A stretch of 61,161 bases of DNA from Candidatus Gastranaerophilales bacterium. GTDB taxonomy: Bacteria; Cyanobacteriota; Vampirovibrionia; Gastranaerophilales; Gastranaerophilaceae. Shown piece after piece: positions 46,838-55,238 of this stretch. Every line of letters begins with the position of its first letter. Within the stretch, counting starts at the first letter, position 1. Below the pieces are notes generated by a model. It made no database searches, was not told the DNA's origin, and worked only from the letters and a program-made list of their open reading frames with translations. The position numbers and the translations under genes are program-made. The stretch lies in the NCBI GenBank assembly GCA_947589425.1, contig CANQAV010000011.1, positions 1-61,161 of the forward strand, written 5' to 3'.

Positions 46838-47170
46838 ATGTGGCAATTTTTATTAAAACTTTTTGCACTTTCGTTTTCTTTAATGTTTATCGGATATATA
46901 GTGCCGGGCATAAAAATAGAAAATTTTTCAAATGCAATTGTTGCTTCATTGGTTATTGTATGCATAAATGCGTTTGTTAAACCGATAATAATGTTTTTTG
47001 CCCTGCCCGTTAATATTTTAACACTTGGAATTTCAATATTATTTATCAATGCTTTTCTTTTTATGCTCACCGCCAAACTGGTAAACGGTATTGAAATAAA
47101 CAACTTTTGGTCGGCATTTTTGGGTGCTGTTATACTTTCAATTCTTTCAATCGGGATTAATAATCTATAG
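46838..47170 (+). CDS. phage_holin_4_2 (DUF360)-type small membrane protein
   Basis: A 110-residue protein with four membrane segments and family-typical VPGIKIENFSNAIVASLVIVCINAFVKPI and L-P-x-N-I-L-T-L-G. Despite the name this family is widespread in non-phage chromosomes and its function is unknown. GAAGGAG lies eight bases before ATG. Converges on the 47157 gene with a 14-base overlap. Confidence 0.9.
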   Translation: MWQFLLKLFALSFSLMFIGYIVPGIKIENFSNAIVASLVIVCINAFVKPIIMFFALPVNILTLGISILFINAFLFMLTAKLVNGIEINNFWSAFLGAVILSILSIGINNL

Positions 47171-47771
47171 ATTGAAGCCAATCGATTAGAGCTTTTTTAT
47201 CGCCAAAATCAAAATTAAAACCTTTTTCAAAAGCAGAATTTGTTAAAAACTTATAGCCGATATTAAAACCCAGGGGCTCTTCGGTGTGTTCAAAGGCATC
47301 AACCATATCCTGTGTAATTTTATTTTGCTTTTTATCCATAACCATTGAATAGTTATAACCTTGATAAGCGCAAAAAGGAACTTTAACATGTCCGTCATCA
47401 GAATTGTACATAAGCCCGAAAGACCTGCATATAATTCCTCTGTAATTATAGATACAGCACACATTATCAATTAAAAAAGGACAGTCATAAAGAAATTTTT
47501 CTCCGCTAAAGTCTGACTTTTGTTTTGAAACTTTTTTAATATTTCTTCCGACTTTATCTTTAATTTCTTCATCAAGCGCCATATATCCTTCAAGCAAGTA
47601 AGCAAATTCAATTTGAGAATATGGAAACTGTGCATTTTTACAGCACAAACCGCAACCTTTTTTGCATTTGATGTATTCTTGCTGCCTGTGAAAAAAAGTT
47701 GTAATTTTTTTATCTACAAACGAAAGATATATCAAGTAATTTTCAATTGATGTTTTATTTATGTTATCCAT
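47157..47771 (-). CDS. YkgJ-family cysteine-cluster protein
   Basis: A 204-residue protein of the zinc/iron-chelating YkgJ family. N-terminal K-C-K-K-G-C-G-L-C-C and later D-C-P-F-L...C-C-I-Y...R-G-I-I-C-R-S-F give the eight-cysteine metal site. The rest is helical. Function in the family is unsettled. Adjacent to the DUF3137-like gene on the same strand, one base apart. Confidence 0.85.
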   Translation of the reverse strand: MDNINKTSIENYLIYLSFVDKKITTFFHRQQEYIKCKKGCGLCCKNAQFPYSQIEFAYLLEGYMALDEEIKDKVGRNIKKVSKQKSDFSGEKFLYDCPFLIDNVCCIYNYRGIICRSFGLMYNSDDGHVKVPFCAYQGYNYSMVMDKKQNKITQDMVDAFEHTEEPLGFNIGYKFLTNSAFEKGFNFDFGDKKALIDWLQSIDY

Positions 47772-47772
47772 A

Positions 47773-48774
47773 TTATTTATTGTACAAATACTCTGCTAGA
47801 TGATGCAATATGGAAAGTTTTTTGTAAAATTTTATAAAGTGTTTGGGATTTTTAAAAGAGTGAAATACTGAAAACAACTCGAGTTCATTACCACCACCCG
47901 ATAAAAGAATTGAAAGAGAATCATTCTTAAGATAGCAATATATGTTTTTTGATTTACAAATTTTTTTTGCCCCATATAGAAGATTTAAAAAAGTTTCATC
48001 GTTAAGATATCTTTGGGCTTGAGTATCATTTGAAATAACCGTGTATGAACTATTTATGGTCTGTTCGATATGTGAAATATTATATGAGGGGATATGTTCA
48101 AAATTGTTTTTAAAGTCAGACATATAAGCTACACCCTCAAAATTATTTTTTAGCTTTGCAACAAAAAGCAATCCTTGCATATCTCCGTATCCGGAGGGAA
48201 TAATAGTATAATTTAAATTATCGCTATTGAAATAAAATACGTGGAATAATGCCGAACGCCAGGGCTCAGGCATGCTTTTTAATATGTTAGCATATTGAAC
48301 AATCTTTTCATTTGAAGAGAGATTTTTTTTGCTCATAACATATTTCAGTGAAGTTTGAAGTTTGATATCTTGCAGGGTTGGCTCAATTTTTGTAAATTCA
48401 TATAATCTGGAAGCACCTAAACCCAAATCGGGTATATATGCGTGCTTTATGTTAAAACACAAAAATGAGATTAAAGAATAATATTTTTTCTTATTAATAT
48501 CATCCCAATCCATATTATAAAAAGCAAAAAAGAGGATGAAAGCAAAAAATGAAAAAATAAAGCAAAAAAACAAAACAGTTTTTATGAATTGCAGATTTGA
48601 AGGTACAAAGCAAAAAAGAATAAAAATCAGAATTAAAAGTGCAAATAATAAAAAACTTTTAAAAATGTTCAAGGCAAGCTTTAATAATCTTGATTTTTCA
48701 TATTCTCTAAATAAAGGAGTGATATGTTTTTTATAAAGAAATTTAAAGCGTTTTATTAATTCATTTTTATCCAT
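47773..48774 (-). CDS. DUF3137-like membrane protein
   Basis: A 333-residue protein with two adjacent membrane helices (~38-58 and ~64-86) and a cytoplasmic C-terminal domain. The segment YTVISNDTQAQRYLNDETFLNLLYGA, then Y-L-K-N-D-S-L-S-I-L and E-L-F-S-V-F, resembles DUF3137. Function unknown. Paired with the YkgJ-type gene. Confidence 0.65.
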   Translation of the reverse strand: MDKNELIKRFKFLYKKHITPLFREYEKSRLLKLALNIFKSFLLFALLILIFILFCFVPSNLQFIKTVLFFCFIFSFFAFILFFAFYNMDWDDINKKKYYSLISFLCFNIKHAYIPDLGLGASRLYEFTKIEPTLQDIKLQTSLKYVMSKKNLSSNEKIVQYANILKSMPEPWRSALFHVFYFNSDNLNYTIIPSGYGDMQGLLFVAKLKNNFEGVAYMSDFKNNFEHIPSYNISHIEQTINSSYTVISNDTQAQRYLNDETFLNLLYGAKKICKSKNIYCYLKNDSLSILLSGGGNELELFSVFHSFKNPKHFIKFYKKLSILHHLAEYLYNK

Positions 48775-48814
48775 AAATATATACTATAGAATATCAATCC
48801 GCCATGCAACAATT

Positions 48815-49354
48815 TTACAAAGCCGAATGTCTTAAAATATCAATAAGACATCTTCCGTAAGTTTTTGATTTAATTATTTCAAGATTAAAATTATTTTCTT
48901 TTATTATCATATTTAAGTTAATATCACGAATTTTATCGTATTCCACAATAATGAGCGAATTTTTATTAGTAAGCTCTATAGCTTTATTGATTATCGGGAT
49001 ATAATCCAAACTCCATGGCGGGTCAATATATATAATATCAAAGCATATTTCAGATACATATTTGATAGAGTCACAAATAGTTAAATCGGGGGTAAGGGAA
49101 AGCCTTGCATAGTTTTCTTTTATAATATGCACTGTTTTTGGATTTATCTCAAGCTCTTTAACTTTATATCCTCGAGAGAGTGCTTCAAGCCCCATAATTG
49201 CACTTCCTGCGAACATATCAAGAAAGGTAGGGTCAACAAAATTATATTGCGCCAAAATATTAAAAACACTTTCCCGAACTTTTGAAAGTGTAGGTTTTGT
49301 GTTTTTTGGAACGTTGATTTTTCTTCCTTTAAATTGCCCACCTGTCAGATACAA
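48815..49354 (-). CDS. rsmD: 16S rRNA (guanine(966)-N2)-methyltransferase
   Basis: A 179-residue SAM-dependent enzyme: SAM loop DMFAGSAIMGLEALSRG, R-E-S-V-F-N-I-L at the start, and catalytic DPPW (usually DPPY/F). Translation starts at TTG, eight bases after GGAG. Divergent from the 49387 gene with about 30 bases between, so promoters overlap coding starts. Confidence 0.92.
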   Translation of the reverse strand: MYLTGGQFKGRKINVPKNTKPTLSKVRESVFNILAQYNFVDPTFLDMFAGSAIMGLEALSRGYKVKELEINPKTVHIIKENYARLSLTPDLTICDSIKYVSEICFDIIYIDPPWSLDYIPIINKAIELTNKNSLIIVEYDKIRDINLNMIIKENNFNLEIIKSKTYGRCLIDILRHSAL

Positions 49355-49386
49355 TTTTTTGCTCCTTTTTGTATGATAAATTTACC

Positions 49387-50751
49387 ATGAAAAAAATTAT
49401 TGTAATAGGCGGAGGCGCAGCAGGTGCAAAAGCAGCATCCAAAGCGAAAAGATTAAATCCGCAAAACCATGTTGAACTATACTGTGAAAGCGAAAATATT
49501 GCATATTCTCTTTGCGGTTTACCGTATTATATTGAAGGCTCCGTCGATAAGATCGAAAAGTTGATAATTAAAACTCCGAAAGATTTTATTGAACAAGGCA
49601 TACAAGTTTTCACAAAACATACGGCAAGCGAAATATACCCTGAAAAAAACTGCATATTAATAAACGGAAATCATATTTTCTACGACGAATTAATTTTGGC
49701 ACTGGGAGCAAAAGTTGAAATACCGCAAATCAAAAATTCCGATGCAAAAAATATTTTTACTCTCAGAACTCTTGAGGACGGAATAAAAATAAAAGAAAAA
49801 ATGTTAATTTCTAATTCAGTCCTCATAATGGGGGCCGGATACGTCGGTATTGAACTTACGGAAGCATTTGTCAAACACGGGCTTAATGTGAAACTTGTTG
49901 AAATAAACGAAAGAATTGCACACGATTTCGACGAAGATTTTTCAAAAGTTATACAAAAAATTATTGCAAACAAATGTCAAAATAAGCTTGAAACATATTA
50001 TGGGGAAAAAGTAGTCGAATTTAATACTGATGAAAACGGCGGTTTTAGAAGTGCTGTAACGGAATCGGGAAATGAAATATTTGCGGATTTTTGCGTTATG
50101 GCAATAGGAGCAAAGCCTTGTGTTGAAATTGCCAAAAATTCCGGTATAACTTTGGGGACAACAGGCTCTATTGATGTTGATAACAGAATGAGAACAAATA
50201 TTACAAATATTTTTGCATGCGGCGATTGTGCTCAAAAATACAGTGTAATAACAAGGCAGCCGACATACATTGGTCTCGGAACAATTGCAAATAAAGAAGG
50301 CAGAGTTGCAGCAATCAATGCAACATCACAAGAACATTACGAAACTTTTGACGGCATACTAAAATCAACCATAACAAGATTTTTCGATTATACAATATCA
50401 AAAACGGGTCTTACAATGGATGAAGCGGTATGTAACAGTAATAATATAAATCTTGAGCCTGTTTCGGCAACTGTTGTAAAAAAAGACAAGGCGGGTTATA
50501 TGCCGGGGGCTAATGAAATTACACTAAAATTGATTGCCGACAAAAGAAGCGGAGAGCTGTTGGGTGCTCAATCCGTCGGAACGGGAGCAAACGTAGCTCA
50601 AAGAATAAATACAATAACTTCCGCTTTGCAATCAAGGCTTGGCGTAGACGATATACTTCATCTTGATTTACCCTATGCTCCCCCATTTTCAGGCTCAATT
50701 GATCCGGTATTAACTGCGGCATATAAATTAAAAGATATTATAAATAAATAA
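49387..50751 (+). CDS. CoA-disulfide-reductase/NADH-oxidase-like flavoprotein
   Basis: A 454-residue pyridine-nucleotide disulfide oxidoreductase of the single-cysteine type. FAD site VIGGGAAGAKAA, the redox cysteine in AYSLCGLPYYI (residue ~43), NAD site MGAGYVGIEL, and the second FAD site FACGDCAQ. The single cysteine fits CoA-disulfide reductase, NADH oxidase or persulfide reductase, all acting in redox balance. Start chosen at M-K-K-I-I. No rhodanese domain fused. Terminator follows. Confidence 0.88.
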   Translation: MKKIIVIGGGAAGAKAASKAKRLNPQNHVELYCESENIAYSLCGLPYYIEGSVDKIEKLIIKTPKDFIEQGIQVFTKHTASEIYPEKNCILINGNHIFYDELILALGAKVEIPQIKNSDAKNIFTLRTLEDGIKIKEKMLISNSVLIMGAGYVGIELTEAFVKHGLNVKLVEINERIAHDFDEDFSKVIQKIIANKCQNKLETYYGEKVVEFNTDENGGFRSAVTESGNEIFADFCVMAIGAKPCVEIAKNSGITLGTTGSIDVDNRMRTNITNIFACGDCAQKYSVITRQPTYIGLGTIANKEGRVAAINATSQEHYETFDGILKSTITRFFDYTISKTGLTMDEAVCNSNNINLEPVSATVVKKDKAGYMPGANEITLKLIADKRSGELLGAQSVGTGANVAQRINTITSALQSRLGVDDILHLDLPYAPPFSGSIDPVLTAAYKLKDIINK

Positions 50752-50780
50752 AAGCACAGCTTTTCTGCTGTGCTTTAAAA
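50750..50780. terminator. bidirectional rho-independent terminator
   Basis: AAAGCACAGC/GCTGTGCTTT stem with TTTTCT loop. Ends the flavoprotein gene (+) and the coiled-coil gene (-). Confidence 0.9.
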
Positions 50781-50798
50781 TGATTACTAAATAAATTG

Positions 50799-51323
50799 CT
50801 ATGAAAGTTTTATTGTTGATTGTTGAATTTCGTTGCTTATTGCATCGGATACCGACTGCATTTCTTGAGATACTGCTTCCATTTGTGTTTCGATATCGAC
50901 TTTCATCTCTTCATACATAGTATCTACTTCGTTAGCTTCTTCTTCAATCATTTGAAGTTCGTCTTCCCAATATGTTTTTGTATTGTTAAGCTGTTCTTCG
51001 TATTCTTCTTTTGCATCTTCAAGCTCACGCTGCAGTTCGGCAATATTTTCATCATGGACCGTTGTACCCTGAGTAAAATTACTTTGGGATTTTGCCGCTC
51101 TTTGCTGTTTTATTTGTTCATATATGCTTTCTTTTTGTTCATTGTATTGAAGTCTTAATTCTCTTTGTTCCTGGGATTGGTCGTTTTGAACTACGGTTTG
51201 TTGGTATTGATATTCACGTGCTTTCTGCCTTTGTTCACGGGAAATATTTAAATCCTCCATGACTAATTCGGCGTGTGTCCGCTTTAGTTCTTTTTTTCGT
51301 AATGATAATGTTACCCAGCCCAT
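50799..51323 (-). CDS. orphan acidic coiled-coil protein, MxW(V/L)TLxxRK family (paralog 4)
   Basis: A 174-residue protein, MGWVTLSLRKKELKRTH start and EIQQSTIKLS end, nearly identical at both termini to paralog 2. The middle (residues ~65-100) is divergent. It contains YQQTVVQND, LEDAKEEYEEQL and IEEEANEVDTMYEEM. GGAG eight bases before the ATG. Promoter site F lies 82 bases upstream. 20 kb from the other members, so the family is dispersed. Confidence 0.85.
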   Translation of the reverse strand: MGWVTLSLRKKELKRTHAELVMEDLNISREQRQKAREYQYQQTVVQNDQSQEQRELRLQYNEQKESIYEQIKQQRAAKSQSNFTQGTTVHDENIAELQRELEDAKEEYEEQLNNTKTYWEDELQMIEEEANEVDTMYEEMKVDIETQMEAVSQEMQSVSDAISNEIQQSTIKLS

Positions 51324-51404
51324 TATATTTACTCCCTGTTTCGACCTTTAATATCTTTTGTGAGTTAATTTACTATACAATTTTTATATTTTTTATATAT
51401 AAAT

Positions 51405-51431
51405 AAAGTTTTTTATTTAAAAAAAATTGCT
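51405..51431 (-). promoter_or_regulatory. shared promoter element, site F
   Basis: Minus strand: AGCAAT, 15 bases, AACTTTATTTATATAT. Precedes the 50799-51323 gene. Confidence 0.7.
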
Positions 51432-51475
51432 AAAGTAGATAATTTGTATATAATTTTTGTAATATATCTTTACAA

Positions 51476-52435
51476 TTAAATCAAATCGTTTATAATATCT
51501 GCAAGCTCGGAATTAACAAAATCTTCTTTCGTGCAGTATTTTTCGATATATTCTTTGAGCAAAAGGGAGAAATGTCCTTTTTTAAATTCGCCAAACCCAT
51601 ATTTTTTATAGATTAAATCAAGGCTGTGAGAATTTTGGCTGTCCGAAAAATCATTGTCCGAGCAGTTTTGTTCGTATATATGGGAATAATTTATCGCATT
51701 TTTAAGTATATCGTGAGGAATTAAATCTTCAAATTCTCCGCAATTTAATATGTATATTTTATCCTGCATTCTGAGTTTATTTTCAATTATTTTTTTTGTT
51801 TGAAGAGCATCTTTATCAAGCAGAATGAAAAACGGGATTTTAAGGTATTCAGTCATTTCATAATATTTTCTTGCGACTTGATTTTTGCCACCCGCCGCAA
51901 TAACCATAATACCCATTTTATCAAGATTTATATTAAACAAAGAAAATATTGAATTGAGCAAATTATCTTCCGTTTTGCCTTCGCAGAGCAATATTTTTTT
52001 AACAGGATATAAAAGGGAATATTTTTCTCTTAAAATATTTAGGTCAAAATCGAATTTGTTAAGATGTTTAAGCCACATAACGTTTTTGGGAAGATTATCA
52101 CATTCACCCGCAGCATCAAGCATAGCGGAATAATTAATCGGTAAATTCAAATATTTGTCTGAAATTTCATCTTTGTAGAAATATTCATCTTCAAGTTTTT
52201 TTATTGTATATGAAATTGACTCATTGGATTTTATTTCAGGCAAAGAAGAGTTAATGATTTCAAGTGCGAGAGAGATTTTTTCATCTCCTTCGGGACGAAA
52301 TCTTGATGTATCCGAAGAAAATTTATTTACTATATCATCAAAAACACGCCTAAATCTAACGGATGCAGGGGTCAATCTGGTAAGATGGTCTAATATTTTA
52401 ATAAAATATTCCGGCGGTATTTTCTTTAATTTCAT
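51476..52435 (-). CDS. TOPRIM-domain protein (OLD-type), no ATPase domain
   Basis: A 319-residue protein. Residues ~143-230 form a TOPRIM fold: KKILLCEGKTEDNLL (catalytic Glu), GIMVIAAGGKNQV, then FFILLDKDA with the Asp pair. This arrangement is that of OLD-family nucleases, but the usual ABC ATPase N-terminus is replaced by ~140 helical residues. Could be a stand-alone nuclease, part of a defence or repair pathway. No partner gene is adjacent; adhE is divergent. Confidence 0.75.
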   Translation of the reverse strand: MKLKKIPPEYFIKILDHLTRLTPASVRFRRVFDDIVNKFSSDTSRFRPEGDEKISLALEIINSSLPEIKSNESISYTIKKLEDEYFYKDEISDKYLNLPINYSAMLDAAGECDNLPKNVMWLKHLNKFDFDLNILREKYSLLYPVKKILLCEGKTEDNLLNSIFSLFNINLDKMGIMVIAAGGKNQVARKYYEMTEYLKIPFFILLDKDALQTKKIIENKLRMQDKIYILNCGEFEDLIPHDILKNAINYSHIYEQNCSDNDFSDSQNSHSLDLIYKKYGFGEFKKGHFSLLLKEYIEKYCTKEDFVNSELADIINDLI

Positions 52436-52487
52436 AAAACGAAAATACTACAAGCGAAAAAAAGAGGCAAATATATAAAGTGTATGA

Positions 52488-52515
52488 TTGACATTTAATG
52501 ATTTTAGTGTAGAAT
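52488..52515 (+). promoter_or_regulatory. adhE promoter
   Basis: Consensus TTGACA (52488-52493), 16-base spacer, TAGAAT (52510-52515), 38 bases before the ATG with AAGGAG in the leader. No Rex-type palindrome is visible around it. Confidence 0.75.
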
Positions 52516-52553
52516 TTAAATAGAGATTTTTTTCACGAAAAGGAGTAGAAACT

Positions 52554-55178
52554 ATGACGACTAGTCAGGAAATTAACACAAGCAATCAAATTGAAAGCGC
52601 AGAACAACTTGAAGCGCTCGTTGATCGTGTTGTTGCGGCACAAAAAGAATATTCCGCATTTTCACAAGAACAAGTGGATAAAATATTTAAAGCAGCAGCA
52701 ACAGCAGCAGACAAAGCACGTATTCCCCTTGCAAAAATGGCAAGAGAAGAAACGGGAATGGGCGTTGTCGAAGATAAAATCATCAAAAATCACTATGCCG
52801 CAGAATATATTTATAACAAACACAAAAACACCAAAACTTGCGGTGTAATCAGTGAAGACAGACCTAACGGAATTAAAATCGTTGCTGAGCCTTTAGGTGT
52901 TTTAGCAGGTATTGTCCCCACGACAAACCCGACTTCAACGGCAATATTCAAATCATTAATTTCTCTTAAAACAAGAAACGGAATTATTTTCTCACCGCAC
53001 CCCAGAGCTAAAAAATCTACAATTGAAGCGGCAAGAATTGTTCTTGAAGCGGCTGTTAAAGCGGGTGCACCAAAAGACATAATAGGCTGGATTGATGTTC
53101 CCACTATTGAATTATCGGCACAACTTATGAAACATCCTAAAATTTCCTGTATTTTAGCAACGGGAGGTCCGGGAATGGTAAGTGCGGCATATTCTTCAGG
53201 AAACCCCGCACTGGGCGTAGGTCCCGGAAATACAAGCGCAGTTATAGATGAAACTGCCGATATTAAAATGGCGGTATCTTCTATTTTAATGTCAAAAACA
53301 TTTGATAACGGTATGATTTGCGCTTCCGAACAATCTGTTATGGTTGTTGAAGATGTATATGAAGAAGTAAAAAAAGAATTTGAATTTAGAGGTGCATATA
53401 TCTTAAGTGATGCACAAATGCAAAAATTAATTGACCTTCCTTTTATCGACCCTCAAAGAGGTACGGCACATCCTCAAATCGTAGGTCAAAGCGCATATAC
53501 AATTGCAAAACTTGCAGGTTTTGAAGTTCCCGAAAATACAAAGGTATTACTTGCTCAAAGACCTGTTCTTGATTGGGCTGATCCTTTTTCAAGAGAAAAA
53601 CTTTCACCGATTTTAGCAATGTATAAAGCAAAAGATTTTGATGAAGCCGCAAACAATGCATACACTCTTGTTTCAAAAGGCGGTGCGGGTCATACCTCGG
53701 TTTTATACACAGATGAAAGAAAAAGCGAAAGAATTAATACTTATGCAAAATTAATGCCTTCCTGCCGTGTTCTTATAAATCAACCTTCAAGCCAAGGCGG
53801 TATCGGCGATTTATATAACTTTAGCATGGAGCCTTCATTAACATTAGGTTGCGGATCTTGGGGTAAAAACTCTGTATCGGGCAACGTAAGCGTTAATGAT
53901 TTATTGAACTACAAAAGAGTTTCTGAAAGGAGAGAAAATATGCTTTGGTTTAAAGTACCTCAAAAAGTATACTTCAAACGCGGGGCTACCGATTTAGCAC
54001 TTAGAGAACTTGAAGGCAGAAAGAAAGCATTTATTGTAACAGACAGATTTTTATTCAGCTCAGGCGCTGCTGACAGGGTAACAAAAGTGCTTGATGAAAT
54101 CGGAATTGATCATGAAATCTTCTTTGATGTAAAACCCGATCCTACATTATCAACAATTGATGAAGCATTTGCAATTATGAAACCATTTGAGCCTGATGTT
54201 ATTATTGCGCTCGGCGGAGGCTCTCCCATGGATGCCGCTAAAATCCTCTGGTTAAGATATGAACAACCTGATACGGTATTCGAAGATATTTCAATGAGAT
54301 TTATGGATATCAGAAAAAGAATCTGTAAGCTCCCTGATTTAGGTAAAAAAGCACTTATGGTTGCAATTCCGACAACATCAGGAACAGGCTCCGAAGTTAC
54401 TCCGTTCTCAATCATCACCGATGATAAATCAGGAGTTAAATACGCAATAGCAGATTATGCACTTACTCCTTCAATGGCAATTGTTGACCCGAATTTTGTT
54501 GACGGTATGCCGAAAGGATTAACTTCAGCATCAGGCATAGATGCTCTGGTACACGCAATTGAAGCTTATGTATCTTGTATGGCAACAAACTTCACAAATT
54601 CAAACGCACTTGAAGCTTGTAAGCTTGTATTTAAATACTTAAGCCGTTCATATCACGAAGGTGCAAACGACCCGATTGCAAGAGAAAAAATGCATTATGC
54701 AGCAACAATTGCGGGTATGGCATTTGCAAACGCATTCCTTGGAGTTTGCCACTCTATGGCACACAAACTTGGTGCAATGTTCCATATTCCTCACGGTGTT
54801 GCAAATGCGCTTTTGATTAGACAAATAATCAAATACAACGCAACCGATTGTCCTAAAAAACAAGCAACTTTCCCGCAGTATAAATACCCTTGCGCTGTTG
54901 AAAGATATGCTCAAATTGCAGACGAATTAAAATTGGGCGGAAATTCAAACGAAGAAAAAACCTCGCTTTTAATTGAAGCAATTGATAAATTAATGAAAGA
55001 TATTCAGCTTCCGAATTCAATTAAGGACTTCGGAGTTAAAGAAGATGAATTCTATGCAAAATTGGATGAAATGGTTGAGCTTGCATTTGACGACCAATGT
55101 ACAGGTGCAAACCCCGTATATCCTCTTATGGAAGACATTAAAAAATTATACATTGACGCTTATAACGGAACTGTATAG
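52554..55178 (+). CDS. adhE: bifunctional acetaldehyde-CoA/alcohol dehydrogenase
   Basis: An 874-residue fusion that reduces acetyl-CoA to ethanol, re-oxidising two NADH. The N-terminal aldehyde dehydrogenase has the catalytic cysteine in GMICASEQS. The C-terminal iron alcohol dehydrogenase has GGGSPMDAAK and metal ligands in SGIDALVHAIEAY, CHSMAHKLG and IPHGVANA. Full length and intact; forms spirosomes in other bacteria. Followed by a terminator and rex. Confidence 0.98.
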   Translation: MTTSQEINTSNQIESAEQLEALVDRVVAAQKEYSAFSQEQVDKIFKAAATAADKARIPLAKMAREETGMGVVEDKIIKNHYAAEYIYNKHKNTKTCGVISEDRPNGIKIVAEPLGVLAGIVPTTNPTSTAIFKSLISLKTRNGIIFSPHPRAKKSTIEAARIVLEAAVKAGAPKDIIGWIDVPTIELSAQLMKHPKISCILATGGPGMVSAAYSSGNPALGVGPGNTSAVIDETADIKMAVSSILMSKTFDNGMICASEQSVMVVEDVYEEVKKEFEFRGAYILSDAQMQKLIDLPFIDPQRGTAHPQIVGQSAYTIAKLAGFEVPENTKVLLAQRPVLDWADPFSREKLSPILAMYKAKDFDEAANNAYTLVSKGGAGHTSVLYTDERKSERINTYAKLMPSCRVLINQPSSQGGIGDLYNFSMEPSLTLGCGSWGKNSVSGNVSVNDLLNYKRVSERRENMLWFKVPQKVYFKRGATDLALRELEGRKKAFIVTDRFLFSSGAADRVTKVLDEIGIDHEIFFDVKPDPTLSTIDEAFAIMKPFEPDVIIALGGGSPMDAAKILWLRYEQPDTVFEDISMRFMDIRKRICKLPDLGKKALMVAIPTTSGTGSEVTPFSIITDDKSGVKYAIADYALTPSMAIVDPNFVDGMPKGLTSASGIDALVHAIEAYVSCMATNFTNSNALEACKLVFKYLSRSYHEGANDPIAREKMHYAATIAGMAFANAFLGVCHSMAHKLGAMFHIPHGVANALLIRQIIKYNATDCPKKQATFPQYKYPCAVERYAQIADELKLGGNSNEEKTSLLIEAIDKLMKDIQLPNSIKDFGVKEDEFYAKLDEMVELAFDDQCTGANPVYPLMEDIKKLYIDAYNGTV

Positions 55179-55189
55179 CTTGATAATTA

Positions 55190-55229
55190 CAAAAATAAGG
55201 CAATACTTTTTGTGTTGCCTTATTTTTTT
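55190..55229 (+). terminator. adhE rho-independent terminator
   Basis: AAAATAAGGCAA/TTGCCTTATTTT stem, 11-base loop and T-run. rex starts ten bases later. Confidence 0.92.
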
Positions 55230-55238
55230 AGGAAATAT

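Noticed and set aside
52440-52553. Rex operator before adhE
   Set aside because: No TTGTGAA/TTCACAA-type inverted repeat could be found, only a single TTTCAC half-site.
52554-55178. Several 65-100-residue antisense frames within adhE
   Set aside because: They are shadows of a long, strongly conserved coding region.
55212-55238. Upstream start for rex
   Set aside because: It lies inside the adhE terminator stem and the extra residues are not Rex-like; AGGAA fits the 55239 ATG.
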